The notes below the pieces were generated by a model. That model ran no database searches, was not told where the DNA came from, and was given only the letters and a program-made list of their open reading frames with translations. Below, one piece after another: positions 1 to 7,496 of a stretch of DNA of 52,887 nt (position 1 is the stretch's first letter; each line of letters opens with the position of its first letter). This stretch comes from GAS188 sp044445965 (GTDB taxonomy: Bacteria > Pseudomonadota > Alphaproteobacteria > Rhizobiales > Beijerinckiaceae). A program made the translations under genes and the position numbers. The stretch spans positions 1-52,887 of the forward strand of contig JBIOEJ010000026.1 in NCBI GenBank assembly GCA_044445965.1, read 5' to 3'.

Positions 1-36
1 ATCATCCGCCTCGGCGTGAACTATAAATTCTGGTAG
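1..36 (+). CDS. C-terminus of an outer-membrane beta-barrel protein (partial)
   Basis: Frame 1 reads IIRLGVNYKFW and then TAG at 34-36. A final beta-strand alternating polar and hydrophobic residues and ending in an aromatic residue is the usual end of outer-membrane beta-barrels (Omp25/porin-like proteins of alphaproteobacteria), where the terminal F or W is the BAM recognition signal. Only 11 codons are inside the window, so the family is an inference from the C-terminal signature alone. Confidence 0.5.
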   Translation: MIRLGVNYKFW

Positions 37-148
37 ACGCGGACGAGATTTGCCGATCCGCGGGGAGGACGAGATCGCGGACGTGCTCCGCCGGAGAAGG
101 ATTCGTAGCTGTGTAGAGTATGCAAAATAGTTTCTGTCATTCGTATAC

Positions 149-769
149 ATGCATCGAATTCTGCTTATACTTTTGGCTTTGATCGTCGGCGTAGACGTCT
201 ACCTGTTGGCAAGAATCACCAATTGGAACCGCGCGTCTTTCGAGACGGTGCGGCTTACCAATGCAACCTCAACGGAAAGCTGGTCGACCTATGATGGAGG
301 CACGTGGAGCATCAAGCACCCGTCATTTTTGATTCCAACAAACAAGAATGTTGGGACATCGGCTTGGCTCAATCTCATTTCGTTCGGAGGGTTCGCGGAT
401 GGCAGCACCGTAACCGTTCACACGAGTAATATTTTGGAAGACCCACTCGGTGTATTGGTTTTGCAACGTGACCCGCATCGCCTCGAGATTCTAAGTACTG
501 TTCTAGAATTACAAAAGCAAGCGTTACAAGGTCTATCCAAGCAGAAATTAGTCGCGATTCGTAAATTGATTATCAATGATTCGATCGCGGCCGAAATTAT
601 CGAAGTTGATTCTTCGGTTCCTGCAGATATTACCTATAGTGCTCAAACTACATTCATCAAGGCCGATTCCATAGCGTTTGTTAACCTATTCACCAGCCGC
701 TCACCTCAACCAACCGCTCAGACGGAGCAAATCTATGACGCGATGTTGGGATCATTTCAGTTCAAGTGA
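149..769 (+). CDS. Unknown membrane-anchored protein, 206 aa
   Basis: I do not recognise the family. The N-terminus (residues 2-22) is one hydrophobic stretch, MHRILLILLALIVGVDVYLL, that would act as a signal anchor or uncleaved signal peptide. The rest is a mixed alpha/beta, presumably periplasmic, domain with no cysteines and no obvious catalytic motif. Base composition is clearly more A/T-rich than the neighbours and codon choice is less biased (many AAT, ATT, GTT, TTG codons), which suggests later acquisition or weak expression. The ATG at 149 is the first start and lacks a strong Shine-Dalgarno sequence. No operon partner is evident. Confidence 0.7.
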   Translation: MHRILLILLALIVGVDVYLLARITNWNRASFETVRLTNATSTESWSTYDGGTWSIKHPSFLIPTNKNVGTSAWLNLISFGGFADGSTVTVHTSNILEDPLGVLVLQRDPHRLEILSTVLELQKQALQGLSKQKLVAIRKLIINDSIAAEIIEVDSSVPADITYSAQTTFIKADSIAFVNLFTSRSPQPTAQTEQIYDAMLGSFQFK

Positions 770-879
770 GACCTCGCAAGAGAAGCCCCGGCGGCGCGCG
801 GGGCCGTCCGGGACTCCGATGGAGGACTTGTTCGACACCGGCCGCTCGGCAGCGCGACGCAACCGCGTCTCGGAATATG

Positions 880-1155
880 TCATGCTTTGACGTAGATGCG
901 ACACCAGCCCTGCGGACTGATGGTGCCGTCCACGGTCTTGCAGGCATTCGGCGCCTCCCAAAGCCGACAATTATCGCAGTGCTGGGCAGCGTTCGGCGTA
1001 GATCGATAGGCGACCGCCGATTGCGGTATCTTGCTTGCCATCGCAGGCGAACTCATCATGCCGAGAACGGTCGCAGCCCCTAACCCACGCGTCGCGCCCC
1101 GCAGCAGGCAGCGTCGGGAGATCTCGAGTGAGCAAATTTGCGTTGCCTCTCTCAT
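880..1155 (-). CDS. High-potential iron-sulfur protein (HiPIP), Tat-exported
   Basis: A 91-residue protein with a twin-arginine-type leader (SRRCLLRG, residues 13-20, followed by an Ala/Gly-rich hydrophobic stretch ending AMA around residue 40). The mature part carries four cysteines, C60-x2-C63-x8-C72-x12-C85, the HiPIP ligand pattern for one [4Fe-4S] cluster, and ends with GWCRIYVKA. HiPIPs are soluble periplasmic electron carriers between the cytochrome bc1 complex and terminal acceptors. The start is supported by GAGAGGA five bases upstream. A TTGAC-N4-ATCAA box lies about 66 bp upstream, so microaerobic control by an FNR/FixK protein is likely (inference). Confidence 0.85.
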   Translation of the reverse strand: MREATQICSLEISRRCLLRGATRGLGAATVLGMMSSPAMASKIPQSAVAYRSTPNAAQHCDNCRLWEAPNACKTVDGTISPQGWCRIYVKA

Positions 1156-1214
1156 GGCATCCTCTCAGATTTCGTGGTCCGATAATGCTTAAGCCCGCTT
1201 CGCTGCCGCATTCA

Positions 1215-1228
1215 TTGACGTGGATCAA
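1215..1228 (-). promoter_or_regulatory. FNR/FixK-type box upstream of HiPIP
   Basis: TTGAC-GTGG-ATCAA matches the FNR/FixK/Anr consensus TTGAT-N4-ATCAA in nine of ten half-site positions. It is centred about 66 bp upstream of the HiPIP start codon at 1155, as expected for an activating site near -41.5 with a short leader. Confidence 0.65.
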
Positions 1229-1400
1229 GGATGAAGCGCATTCGGGCTTTGATTCATCCGCGTTAATTCCAGTCGGCGGCTCGACGATCGGGCCAAGCCG
1301 TACGGGCCCGAGAAAAAACCTACCGGTGTCCGAAATGCAGCCGGCGCGACCTGTGGGAAACTCTCGCCGCGACCCGATATTCCTGTCGCGAGGACGGAAT

Positions 1401-1414
1401 TTGATATAGATCAA
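1401..1414 (+). promoter_or_regulatory. FNR/FixK-type box upstream of the small membrane protein
   Basis: TTGAT-ATAG-ATCAA is a perfect consensus FNR/FixK site, centred about 62 bp upstream of the ATG at 1470. The spacing repeats that of the two other boxes in this region. Confidence 0.75.
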
Positions 1415-1469
1415 CAGCTGGATCCTTGAATGGTGTGAACTGCAAATAATCTTACGTCAGGAGGGCGCG

Positions 1470-1751
1470 ATGAACGGGCAGACAACCACGAATAATCCTC
1501 TCAACATTGTTGCTCTGGGGTGGGGACTCTCCGCAGCGCTCATCGTCCTTTACGTGATCTGCCTAGTCATAGCATTGCTTTTCCCCGACCTGCCGGCCTC
1601 GCAGGGCTGGTCAGCATGGATCGCCCTATTTTCCGTCTCGCCGATCACATCGGTCAGGGTTTGGGTCGACGGCATCGGCTTCAGCCTGGTCTTTGGTTGG
1701 GTGACCGCCTTTGTTCTCGGCTCGGTATATAATCGCCTCATCAGCCGGTGA
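1470..1751 (+). CDS. Small two-helix membrane protein (DUF5676-like), 93 aa
   Basis: A 93-residue protein with two predicted membrane helices, about residues 12-38 (LNIVALGWGLSAALIVLYVI region) and 67-88 (GIGFSLVFGWVTAFVLGSVY), joined by a loop rich in Trp, Pro and Ser. The arrangement LNI...GW at the start and a short basic tail (NRLISR) resembles the DUF5676 small membrane proteins; that assignment is from memory of the family pattern. The start is preceded by GGAGGGCG. A perfect FNR-type box 62 bp upstream points to induction under low oxygen. Function unknown. Confidence 0.7.
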   Translation: MNGQTTTNNPLNIVALGWGLSAALIVLYVICLVIALLFPDLPASQGWSAWIALFSVSPITSVRVWVDGIGFSLVFGWVTAFVLGSVYNRLISR

Positions 1752-2076
1752 CAGGGAGGCGAGGGCGAGCACGATAGCCTCGGATTATACTCCCGAGCGT
1801 CCAGGGTCTTGAGTGGGTCACGCGGTCGGCGCGTTCTGCCTCGCCCGCAGGCACGCTCAAGCATGACCCCACGGAAATTGCGAGTCGGGCTCTGAGCGAG
1901 CCACCTCCGCATTGAGAGTACAGGCTCGAATTGCATAAATCGCGTAACTTGCGTGAAACTTGCTTGTGCGGCGCCGTTTAGCGGAGCGGATATACTTGGC
2001 CTTCGTAAGGCAGCTGTAATATTGCTGGTCTATTATATTTTCGAGGAGCATCCCGCTTCCTCGAGGAGAGAATCCC
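1752..2076. other. Intergenic region without a recognised gene
   Basis: These 325 bp contain no convincing ORF. Just before the next gene there is an A/T-rich stretch (about 2015-2045, CTATTATATTTT) that could be part of its promoter, followed by GAGGAGAGAA as ribosome-binding site. Confidence 0.5.
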
Positions 2077-2295
2077 ATGGTTTCGCCGATCAGTTCTGCA
2101 AGCGCCACGTCCGCAGCTCACAAGACCCAAGCCGCCTCGCCAAATGCACGCGCCGCCGACGGCGACTACAAGACGAAAGGCGTCGGCCGTTCGACGGTCA
2201 AGGATGCCGACGGCGACTACAAGCCGACGACCTCGCAGGCGAAGAGCTCGAGTGCCGTGCAGGCAGCGGTTACCGGTCTCAAGCTCGGCGGCTGA
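2077..2295 (+). CDS. Unknown 72-aa protein with duplicated ADGDYK motif
   Basis: A short, Ala/Ser/Thr/Lys-rich, probably disordered protein with no signal peptide or membrane segment. The motif ADGDYK occurs twice (around residues 27-32 and 43-49), each followed by a Lys/Thr-containing stretch, giving a roughly 17-residue internal repeat that is also visible as GCCGACGGCGACTACAAG at DNA level. The start is supported by GAGGAGAGAATCCC immediately upstream and by an A/T-rich candidate promoter. I do not recognise the family. It faces the response regulator gene convergently. Confidence 0.6.
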   Translation: MVSPISSASATSAAHKTQAASPNARAADGDYKTKGVGRSTVKDADGDYKPTTSQAKSSSAVQAAVTGLKLGG

Positions 2296-2610
2296 GGCAG
2301 GATTTCGGCCGGTCGCTCGCGAGAGCGGCGCGGCGCGTCATTCCGCCATTCTCATCAAGGGCGCAGAAGGTGGCTCATTTGACGGAGGCGTCAAAGCCGG
2401 TCATGTGCTCGTGCCACGGAATTCGAGGATTGGATCGCCGTGGTGCCGCCATGACTGCACTCATCGTTCCCAATACCACCCCGCCCTGACTTGACCTTAG
2501 CCGTGCCTGCCTCGACCCTGTGATTGTTGGACCGCGCCTGCCCGGGAGACCTGGAACGGCCGTTGCGAAGCTGATCGACAGCCGACGGAACAGCGTGGAG
2601 TGACGAAGCC
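2296..2610. other. Convergent intergenic region
   Basis: 315 bp between converging genes. A G/C-rich inverted repeat (GTCGCTC, GCGA loop, GAGCGGC; about 2311-2328) follows the 72-aa gene and could stop transcription, but it has no T tract. Nothing else was recognised. Confidence 0.35.
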
Positions 2611-3288
2611 TCACGATGGCTTGCTCGAAAGCATGTAGCCGATACCGCGCAAGGTGTGAATCTCCATATCGGCTCCCGCAGCCGAAAGCTTCTTGCGCAG
2701 CCGATGCATCAGGACTTCGATTGCGTTGGAACCGAGTTCCTCGCCGAAGCCGTAGAGGGCCTCTTCCATATCGGCCTTGGAAATGACGCGACCGCTGCGC
2801 CGCATGAAATGCTCCAAGGCGCCGAGCTCCCGCCGGCTGAGTTCGATCTCGATACCGCCTATCCGCACACGCCGCTCTATGGTGTCGAATTCAAGGTTTT
2901 GCTCGCGCAGCAGCAAGCTCAGCGCTTGACCGGGGCGGCGCAGCAGCACCCTTATGCGGGCCAGCAGTTCATCCATCACAAACGGCTTGAGAAGATAGTC
3001 GTCGGCACCGCCGTTGAGTCCATCGAGGATCGCCTGTGTCCCGTCCCTCGAAGTCAGCACGAGCACGGGCGTCGGGACGCCCCGTCGCCGAACCGGAGCC
3101 AGGAGCGTCATGCCGTCGCGGTCCGGTAGGCCAAGATCGAGCACTATGGCATCATAGCGTGTCGATTCGATCGCGGCCTCGGCGTCGGCGGCAAGCGCGA
3201 CGTTGTCGACGGCAAAACCGTTGGCTTTCAACGCCTCGCCTATGATCGCGCTGAGGCGATGGTTGTCTTCGACCAACAAAATCCGCAT
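2611..3288 (-). CDS. OmpR/PhoB-type response regulator, orphan
   Basis: 225 residues. The receiver domain (1-120) has the acidic pair E7/D8, the phospho-acceptor D51 in VLDLGLPDRDGM, and the conserved Thr/Ser and Lys (LTSRD; LLKPF). The C-terminal winged helix (130-222) is of the OmpR class (LSRRELGALEHFM, then SNAIEVLMHRLRKKL). I chose the ATG at 3288 because MRILLVEDN is the canonical N-terminus; a longer frame runs upstream but overlaps the oxidoreductase. No histidine kinase is adjacent, so the partner is elsewhere. A perfect FNR-type box at 3343-3356 suggests that its expression is oxygen-controlled. Confidence 0.9.
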   Translation of the reverse strand: MRILLVEDNHRLSAIIGEALKANGFAVDNVALAADAEAAIESTRYDAIVLDLGLPDRDGMTLLAPVRRRGVPTPVLVLTSRDGTQAILDGLNGGADDYLLKPFVMDELLARIRVLLRRPGQALSLLLREQNLEFDTIERRVRIGGIEIELSRRELGALEHFMRRSGRVISKADMEEALYGFGEELGSNAIEVLMHRLRKKLSAAGADMEIHTLRGIGYMLSSKPS

Positions 3289-3342
3289 GGCAGAATCATC
3301 CAATCTCGAGCGTAAGCTTGGGCCGGCGGTCATATCGATGCT

Positions 3343-3356
3343 TTGATCCGGATCAA
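3343..3356 (-). promoter_or_regulatory. FNR/FixK-type box upstream of the response regulator
   Basis: TTGAT-CCGG-ATCAA is a perfect consensus site, centred about 61 bp upstream of the ATG at 3288. It overlaps the last codons of the upstream oxidoreductase gene (ends 3353), so the regulator is probably transcribed from its own promoter there. Confidence 0.7.
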
Positions 3357-4417
3357 CCGCCGCCCGATCCCCGCCCACCAACCGCATCGGCGTCGTATTC
3401 GAGCCCGATGGCGCGGCGCCAGGCGTCGAGGGTCCGCATATTGCCCAGCGTGTCGGCCCAATCGGGAGCCGGCCAGCTCGCTTGGCGGTCGGCGAGATGC
3501 GCCGCCACATGGGCGGCCTCGATCGCATAGAGCCAATCATCGGTCCGGATCGGGATCGCCTGAATGGTCCCGCCGGCGTCGCGAACCGTAATCTCGCTCG
3601 TTCCGCCTTGGCGGCCGGAGCAGAACCAGGGCGAGGCCAGCTCGATGCGGCCCTTCGCGCCGTAGAGCCGCACGACATTGTCCTGCGCCAGCGCGACGCC
3701 GGTCGAGAGCTGGGCGATGAGGCCGCCCGGGAACTCGAGGATGGCGACCGCCCATTCGTCGATGCCGGTCTCGCCGAGATGGCCCGCTCCCTGTACCTTC
3801 AGCGGCTCCGCATAGGGCTTGCCGGCGACCACTCCGGCGATCAGGCGCGCCATCGAGGCGCAGTAGCAGCCCACATCCAATATGCCGCCCCCGCCGAGCG
3901 CGGGGGAGAATTTGGGCGACTGCCTGTCGAAGGGCTGCGAGTATCCGAAGGTCGCCTGGATGAGATGGATGTCCCCGATGGCGCCGGAGCGGACGAGCTC
4001 GACGAGCTTTTGCGTCTGCGGGTGGCAGCGATACATGAAGGCTTCCATCAGGAAGACATCGTGGCGGCGGGCGGCGTCGATGATCGCCTTCGCCTCTGCG
4101 GCGTTCATGCCGATCGGCTTTTCGCAAAGGATATGCTTGCCGGCCTGCGCCGCCTTGATCGCCCATTCGGCGTGGGTCGGATGCGGGGTCGCGATATAGA
4201 CGATCTCAACGGATGGATCGGCCAAGAGCGCCTCGTAGCCCGCATGGAAGCGGGCGCCGGTAAACGCTGGCGCGGCCGGGGCCGCCGCCGAGCGGCTGGC
4301 GACGGCGGCAAGCCTTGCGCCCTCGGTGCGGGCGAGCGCGGCCGCGAATTCGCGCGCGATCCGTCCCGTGCCCAGAATTCCCCAGCTCAGCGCCTCGCTC
4401 GTCACTGTCCCGCTCAT
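3353..4417 (-). CDS. Gfo/Idh/MocA-family NAD(P)-dependent oxidoreductase
   Basis: 354 residues, the usual family length. The N-terminal Rossmann fold has the GILGTGRIA dinucleotide motif (residues 13-21) and the conserved CEKPIG motif whose Lys takes part in catalysis and binding; YIATPHPTHAEW precedes it. The C-terminal alpha/beta domain starts with LMEAFMYRCHPQ and includes GGGGILDVGCY. Family members oxidise or reduce sugars, cyclitols or trans-dihydrodiols; the substrate here is unknown. The C-terminus is a Gly/Ser tail. It is transcribed away from the amino-acid ABC operon starting at 4559. Confidence 0.85.
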   Translation of the reverse strand: MSGTVTSEALSWGILGTGRIAREFAAALARTEGARLAAVASRSAAAPAAPAFTGARFHAGYEALLADPSVEIVYIATPHPTHAEWAIKAAQAGKHILCEKPIGMNAAEAKAIIDAARRHDVFLMEAFMYRCHPQTQKLVELVRSGAIGDIHLIQATFGYSQPFDRQSPKFSPALGGGGILDVGCYCASMARLIAGVVAGKPYAEPLKVQGAGHLGETGIDEWAVAILEFPGGLIAQLSTGVALAQDNVVRLYGAKGRIELASPWFCSGRQGGTSEITVRDAGGTIQAIPIRTDDWLYAIEAAHVAAHLADRQASWPAPDWADTLGNMRTLDAWRRAIGLEYDADAVGGRGSGGG

Positions 4418-4558
4418 CGGTGATCCTTGGCCATTGCGAGATTACTCCATTCTACCCATGCCAATGCCGGCAACCGTTGGAGCCCGTTTGCCGCCATGTC
4501 CATAGTTCGAACAAATGGACAGCCGCCCGAGCGGCAGAAAATTCAAGGGAGGAAGGCG

Positions 4559-5371
4559 ATGTCGAGGTGGTCGAGACTGCTGGCCGGCTTGTCGATTGCG
4601 ATCATGGTCTCGTTGTTCGCGGCGGTGCAGGCGCCCCGCCCGGCCGCGGCCCAGACGATCGACGAGATCATCAAGCGCGGCAAGATCATCGTCGGGGTCA
4701 ACACCACGACGCCGATCTTCGGCCTGCTCGGCCAGAACGGCGAGCCCGAGGGATATGATCCCGACGTCGCGCGCCTGGTCGGCAAATATCTCGGCGTCAG
4801 CGTCGAGTTCGTGCCCGTGACCGGCGTCAACCGCATCCCCTATCTCCTGACCGGGCGGGTGGACGTGCTGATCTGCCTGTTCGGCATCACGCCCGAGCGC
4901 GCCCAGCAGGTCTGGTACTCGATCCCCTACGCGTTGGAGGCCGCGACCCTGGTCGGCCCCGCCAGCCTGAAGGTCAAGACCATCGACGACCTCAAGGGGC
5001 TGCGCGTCGGCGTGCCGCGCGGCGCCATGCAGGACCTGGTGCTGACGCCGATCGCCGAGGCCAAGGGGATCAACCTCCAGCGTTTCAGCGATGAGGCGAC
5101 GGAGCTCCAGGCCTTGATCTCCGGGCAGATCGATGTCGGGGGCACCGGCCTGCTCGTCAGCCGCCAGCTTAACCGCAACGACCCCGGCAAGGGCTATGAG
5201 GTCAAGCTCGTGCTGCGGCCCCTGCATTTCGGCATCGGCGTGCGGCGCGGACAATCCGATCTGCTGCAATGGCTCAACACCTTCATCTATACGATCAAGA
5301 ACAATGGCGAGCTCGACGCCATCAGCCGCAAATGGCGCGAATTGCCACTCGAGGAACTGCCGGTATTCTGA
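4559..5371 (+). CDS. Amino-acid-type ABC transporter substrate-binding protein (SBP family 3)
   Basis: 270 residues with a Sec signal peptide (about residues 1-31, ending RPAAAQ). The mature protein begins with IDEIIKRGKIIVGV, typical of family 3 binding proteins, and shows the core motifs GYDPDVARLVGKYLGV and DDLKGLRVGVPRG. The ATG at 4559 is preferred over an upstream in-frame ATG at 4427 because of GGGAGGAAGG just before it and because the signal peptide then starts correctly. It heads an operon with two permeases; no ATPase gene is present. The ligand is probably a polar amino acid or related compound. Confidence 0.88.
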   Translation: MSRWSRLLAGLSIAIMVSLFAAVQAPRPAAAQTIDEIIKRGKIIVGVNTTTPIFGLLGQNGEPEGYDPDVARLVGKYLGVSVEFVPVTGVNRIPYLLTGRVDVLICLFGITPERAQQVWYSIPYALEAATLVGPASLKVKTIDDLKGLRVGVPRGAMQDLVLTPIAEAKGINLQRFSDEATELQALISGQIDVGGTGLLVSRQLNRNDPGKGYEVKLVLRPLHFGIGVRRGQSDLLQWLNTFIYTIKNNGELDAISRKWRELPLEELPVF

Positions 5372-5375
5372 GGGC

Positions 5376-6050
5376 GTGGACTACGTATTCCAGTTCGGTT
5401 TCGTCTGGCACGAATTCGACCGCCTGCTGCTGGGGGCGTGGCTCACCGTGCGGCTGGCGGCCGGCGCCATCGTGTTCGGGCTCATCGTCGGGCTCCTCTG
5501 CGCTGAGGCGAAGACCTCGCGCTCGCCCCTGCTGCGCGGCATCGTGCAAGCCTATGTCGAGGCGATCCGCAACACGCCCTTCCTGGTCCAGCTTCTGCTC
5601 ATCTATCTCGGCTTGCCGTCACTGGGCATCCGCCTGAAGCCCGATCAGGCGGCGCTCCTGGCCATGGTCGTCAATGTCGGCGCCTACGCGACCGAGATCG
5701 TGCGCGCCGGGATCGAGGCCGTGCCGCGCACGCAGATCGAGGCCGGCCGGGCGCTCGGCCTGAAGGGATGGCAGATTTTTCGGTTCGTCGTCCTGATACC
5801 GGCGCTGCGCGCGGTATTTCCGGCGCTCGGCAGCCAGTTCATCCTCATCATGCTCGCTTCGAGCGTCGTATCGGTGATCTCGGCGGAGGAGCTGACGGCA
5901 GTGACCGACATGATCGTTGCCCGAAACTTCCGCTCGTTCGAGTTCTACTTGACGGCGACCGGCATCTATCTCGCCATGTCGTTCGGCTTCCAGGCGGTGT
6001 TCGGCATGCTCGACCGGCGGCTGTTCGCGCATTGGAGCAAGCAGTTTTGA
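5376..6050 (+). CDS. Amino-acid ABC transporter permease (HisQ/HisM-type)
   Basis: 224 residues. About five membrane helices and the family signature YVEAIRNTPFLVQLLLIY near residues 55-75, then the EAA loop (EAGRALGLKGWQIFRFVVLI) that docks on the ATPase. A GTG start at 5376, four bases after the binding-protein stop codon, gives the expected N-terminus (MDYVFQFGFVWHEF). It pairs with the next permease to form the membrane channel. Confidence 0.87.
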   Translation: MDYVFQFGFVWHEFDRLLLGAWLTVRLAAGAIVFGLIVGLLCAEAKTSRSPLLRGIVQAYVEAIRNTPFLVQLLLIYLGLPSLGIRLKPDQAALLAMVVNVGAYATEIVRAGIEAVPRTQIEAGRALGLKGWQIFRFVVLIPALRAVFPALGSQFILIMLASSVVSVISAEELTAVTDMIVARNFRSFEFYLTATGIYLAMSFGFQAVFGMLDRRLFAHWSKQF

Positions 6051-6721
6051 TCCGGGAATTCACCATCTCGGATTTCTGGTTCCTGGTTCAATCCACCCGA
6101 TGGACCGCGCTCCTCACCCTGGTCGCTTTCCTCGGAGGCGGCGCGGGCGGGATTGCCGTCGCCTTGATGCGGGTCGCCAAGTCCCGTGTCCTGCGGGGCA
6201 TCGCTACCGCCTACATCAAGGTCTTCCAGGGCACGCCGCTGCTGATGCAGCTCTACCTCATCTATTTCGGGACGAACCTCTTCGGGATGGGGGCGGATGC
6301 CTGGTTTTCGGTGGCGCTGGCGATGACCCTCTATGCAAGCGCCTTCCTGGGCGAGATCTGGCGGGGCTGCATCAGGGCGATCCCGCGCGGCCAATGGGAG
6401 GGGGCGCAGGCGCTGGCCTTGAGCTATGCGCAGCAGCTTCGCCTCGTGATCCTGCCGCAGGCGCTGCGCATCGCGACCCCGCCCACGGTCGGCTTCCTGG
6501 TACAGCTCCTCAAAGGCACCTCGCTCGCCTCGATCATCGGCTTCACCGAGCTGACGCGCGCCGCCGAGGTGATCAACAATGCGACCTTCCGGCCCTTCAC
6601 GGTCTATGCGCTCGTCACCGGGCTCTACTTCGCCTTGTGCTGGCCGCTGTCGATGCTGGCCCGGCGCCTGGAAATGCGGCTCAGCCGGCAGCATCTGCCG
6701 ACCGTCAAGGTGCAGGTGTGA
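6047..6721 (+). CDS. Amino-acid ABC transporter permease (HisQ/HisM-type), second subunit
   Basis: 224 residues, paralogous to the preceding permease: YIKVFQGTPLLMQLYLIYFG and the EAA-loop region EGAQALALSYAQQLRLVILP are in the same positions. The proposed TTG start at 6047 overlaps the upstream stop (TTGA), a typical translational-coupling arrangement; a longer upstream extension would run inside the first permease. The operon contains no ATP-binding subunit, so an ATPase encoded elsewhere must serve it. Confidence 0.85.
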   Translation: MIREFTISDFWFLVQSTRWTALLTLVAFLGGGAGGIAVALMRVAKSRVLRGIATAYIKVFQGTPLLMQLYLIYFGTNLFGMGADAWFSVALAMTLYASAFLGEIWRGCIRAIPRGQWEGAQALALSYAQQLRLVILPQALRIATPPTVGFLVQLLKGTSLASIIGFTELTRAAEVINNATFRPFTVYALVTGLYFALCWPLSMLARRLEMRLSRQHLPTVKVQV

Positions 6722-7215
6722 CGAGCCGGGCGACGCGGCAGATCGGCGTCATCTCGGATACGCATGGGCTGCTGCGCCCGCAGGCGCTCACGGCGCTGCG
6801 CGGCTGCGATCCGATCATCCATGCGGGCGATGTCGGCGATGAGAGCGTGCTCGAGGGGCTGCGAGATATCGCGCCGGTATTCGCCGTGCGCGGCAATATC
6901 GACAAGGGCGCCTTCGCCGAAACTCTGCCGGAAACCGCGTTGGTGCAAGTCGATGATCGCCTCCTCTATGTCCTCCATGATCGCGATGCGCTCGATCTCG
7001 ACCCGCAGGCGGCCGGCTTCCACGCGGTCATCTTCGGGCACTCCCACCGGCCGCTGATCGAATGGAAGCACGGCGTGCTGTGGTTCAATCCGGGCAGCGC
7101 CGGGCCAAGGCGATTCAAGCTGCCGGCGACTGTTGGACGCCTGATCCTGTCGCGCGGCGAGCTAGGCGCGCAGGTCATCGATCTCGAGGACGGGGGAGCT
7201 TCGGCGCGGCCATAG
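6718..7215 (+). CDS. YfcE/MJ0936-type metallophosphoesterase
   Basis: 165 residues. Calcineurin-like metal-binding motifs are all present: IGVISDTHG (D-x-H), IIHAGDVGD (GD-x-x-D), AVRGNID (GN), VLHD in the position of the usual GH, and IFGHSHRPL (GHTH-like). The family hydrolyses phosphodiesters such as cyclic nucleotides or model substrates; its physiological target is unknown. The GTG start at 6718 overlaps the permease stop codon (GTGA), so it is co-translated with the transporter. It is the last gene of that operon. Confidence 0.85.
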   Translation: MTSRATRQIGVISDTHGLLRPQALTALRGCDPIIHAGDVGDESVLEGLRDIAPVFAVRGNIDKGAFAETLPETALVQVDDRLLYVLHDRDALDLDPQAAGFHAVIFGHSHRPLIEWKHGVLWFNPGSAGPRRFKLPATVGRLILSRGELGAQVIDLEDGGASARP

Positions 7216-7332
7216 AGAGAGGCACGGCAGTTGGCGCCTTCTCCCTCTCCTGCAAGAACACGTGCAGCGAATCCGAAATTCGCATCACCTTGGTGCAACG
7301 CGCGGGGCGATTTTCGGATTCAAGAGCTGCAC

Positions 7333-7423
7333 TAGCAAGTTATTGTTTCTAGTGTGGTTTTCGAATTTGAAGTTCTTACTGCGCGCATGCCATCCATGTG
7401 ATAGGAACTTCAAATTCACCACA
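7333..7423. repeat. Dispersed palindromic repeat, copy 1 (91 bp)
   Basis: This stretch matches 40690-40780 in 89 of 91 positions. Left arm 7354-7378 and right arm 7402-7422 pair over about 21 bp (GAATTTGAAGTTC against GAACTTCAAATTC), with a 4-nt bulge TTTC in the left arm and a loop of about 23 nt. It lies between two convergent genes. One of the two differences to copy 2 is in the stem and changes a G-C to a G-U pair, so an RNA hairpin would be kept. Confidence 0.9.
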
Positions 7424-7496
7424 CTCGGGCATGCACGCAGCTTCCCCAATCGAGGATGATGGAGCCGCGATTGCGCGCTCACCCTCTCCCGACTGC

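Larger units (their letters stand above)
1156..1469. other. Divergent intergenic region, HiPIP / small membrane protein
   Basis: The 314 bp between two divergent genes hold two FNR/FixK-type boxes (1215-1228 and 1401-1414), one near each gene. I see no further gene in it. Confidence 0.7.
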
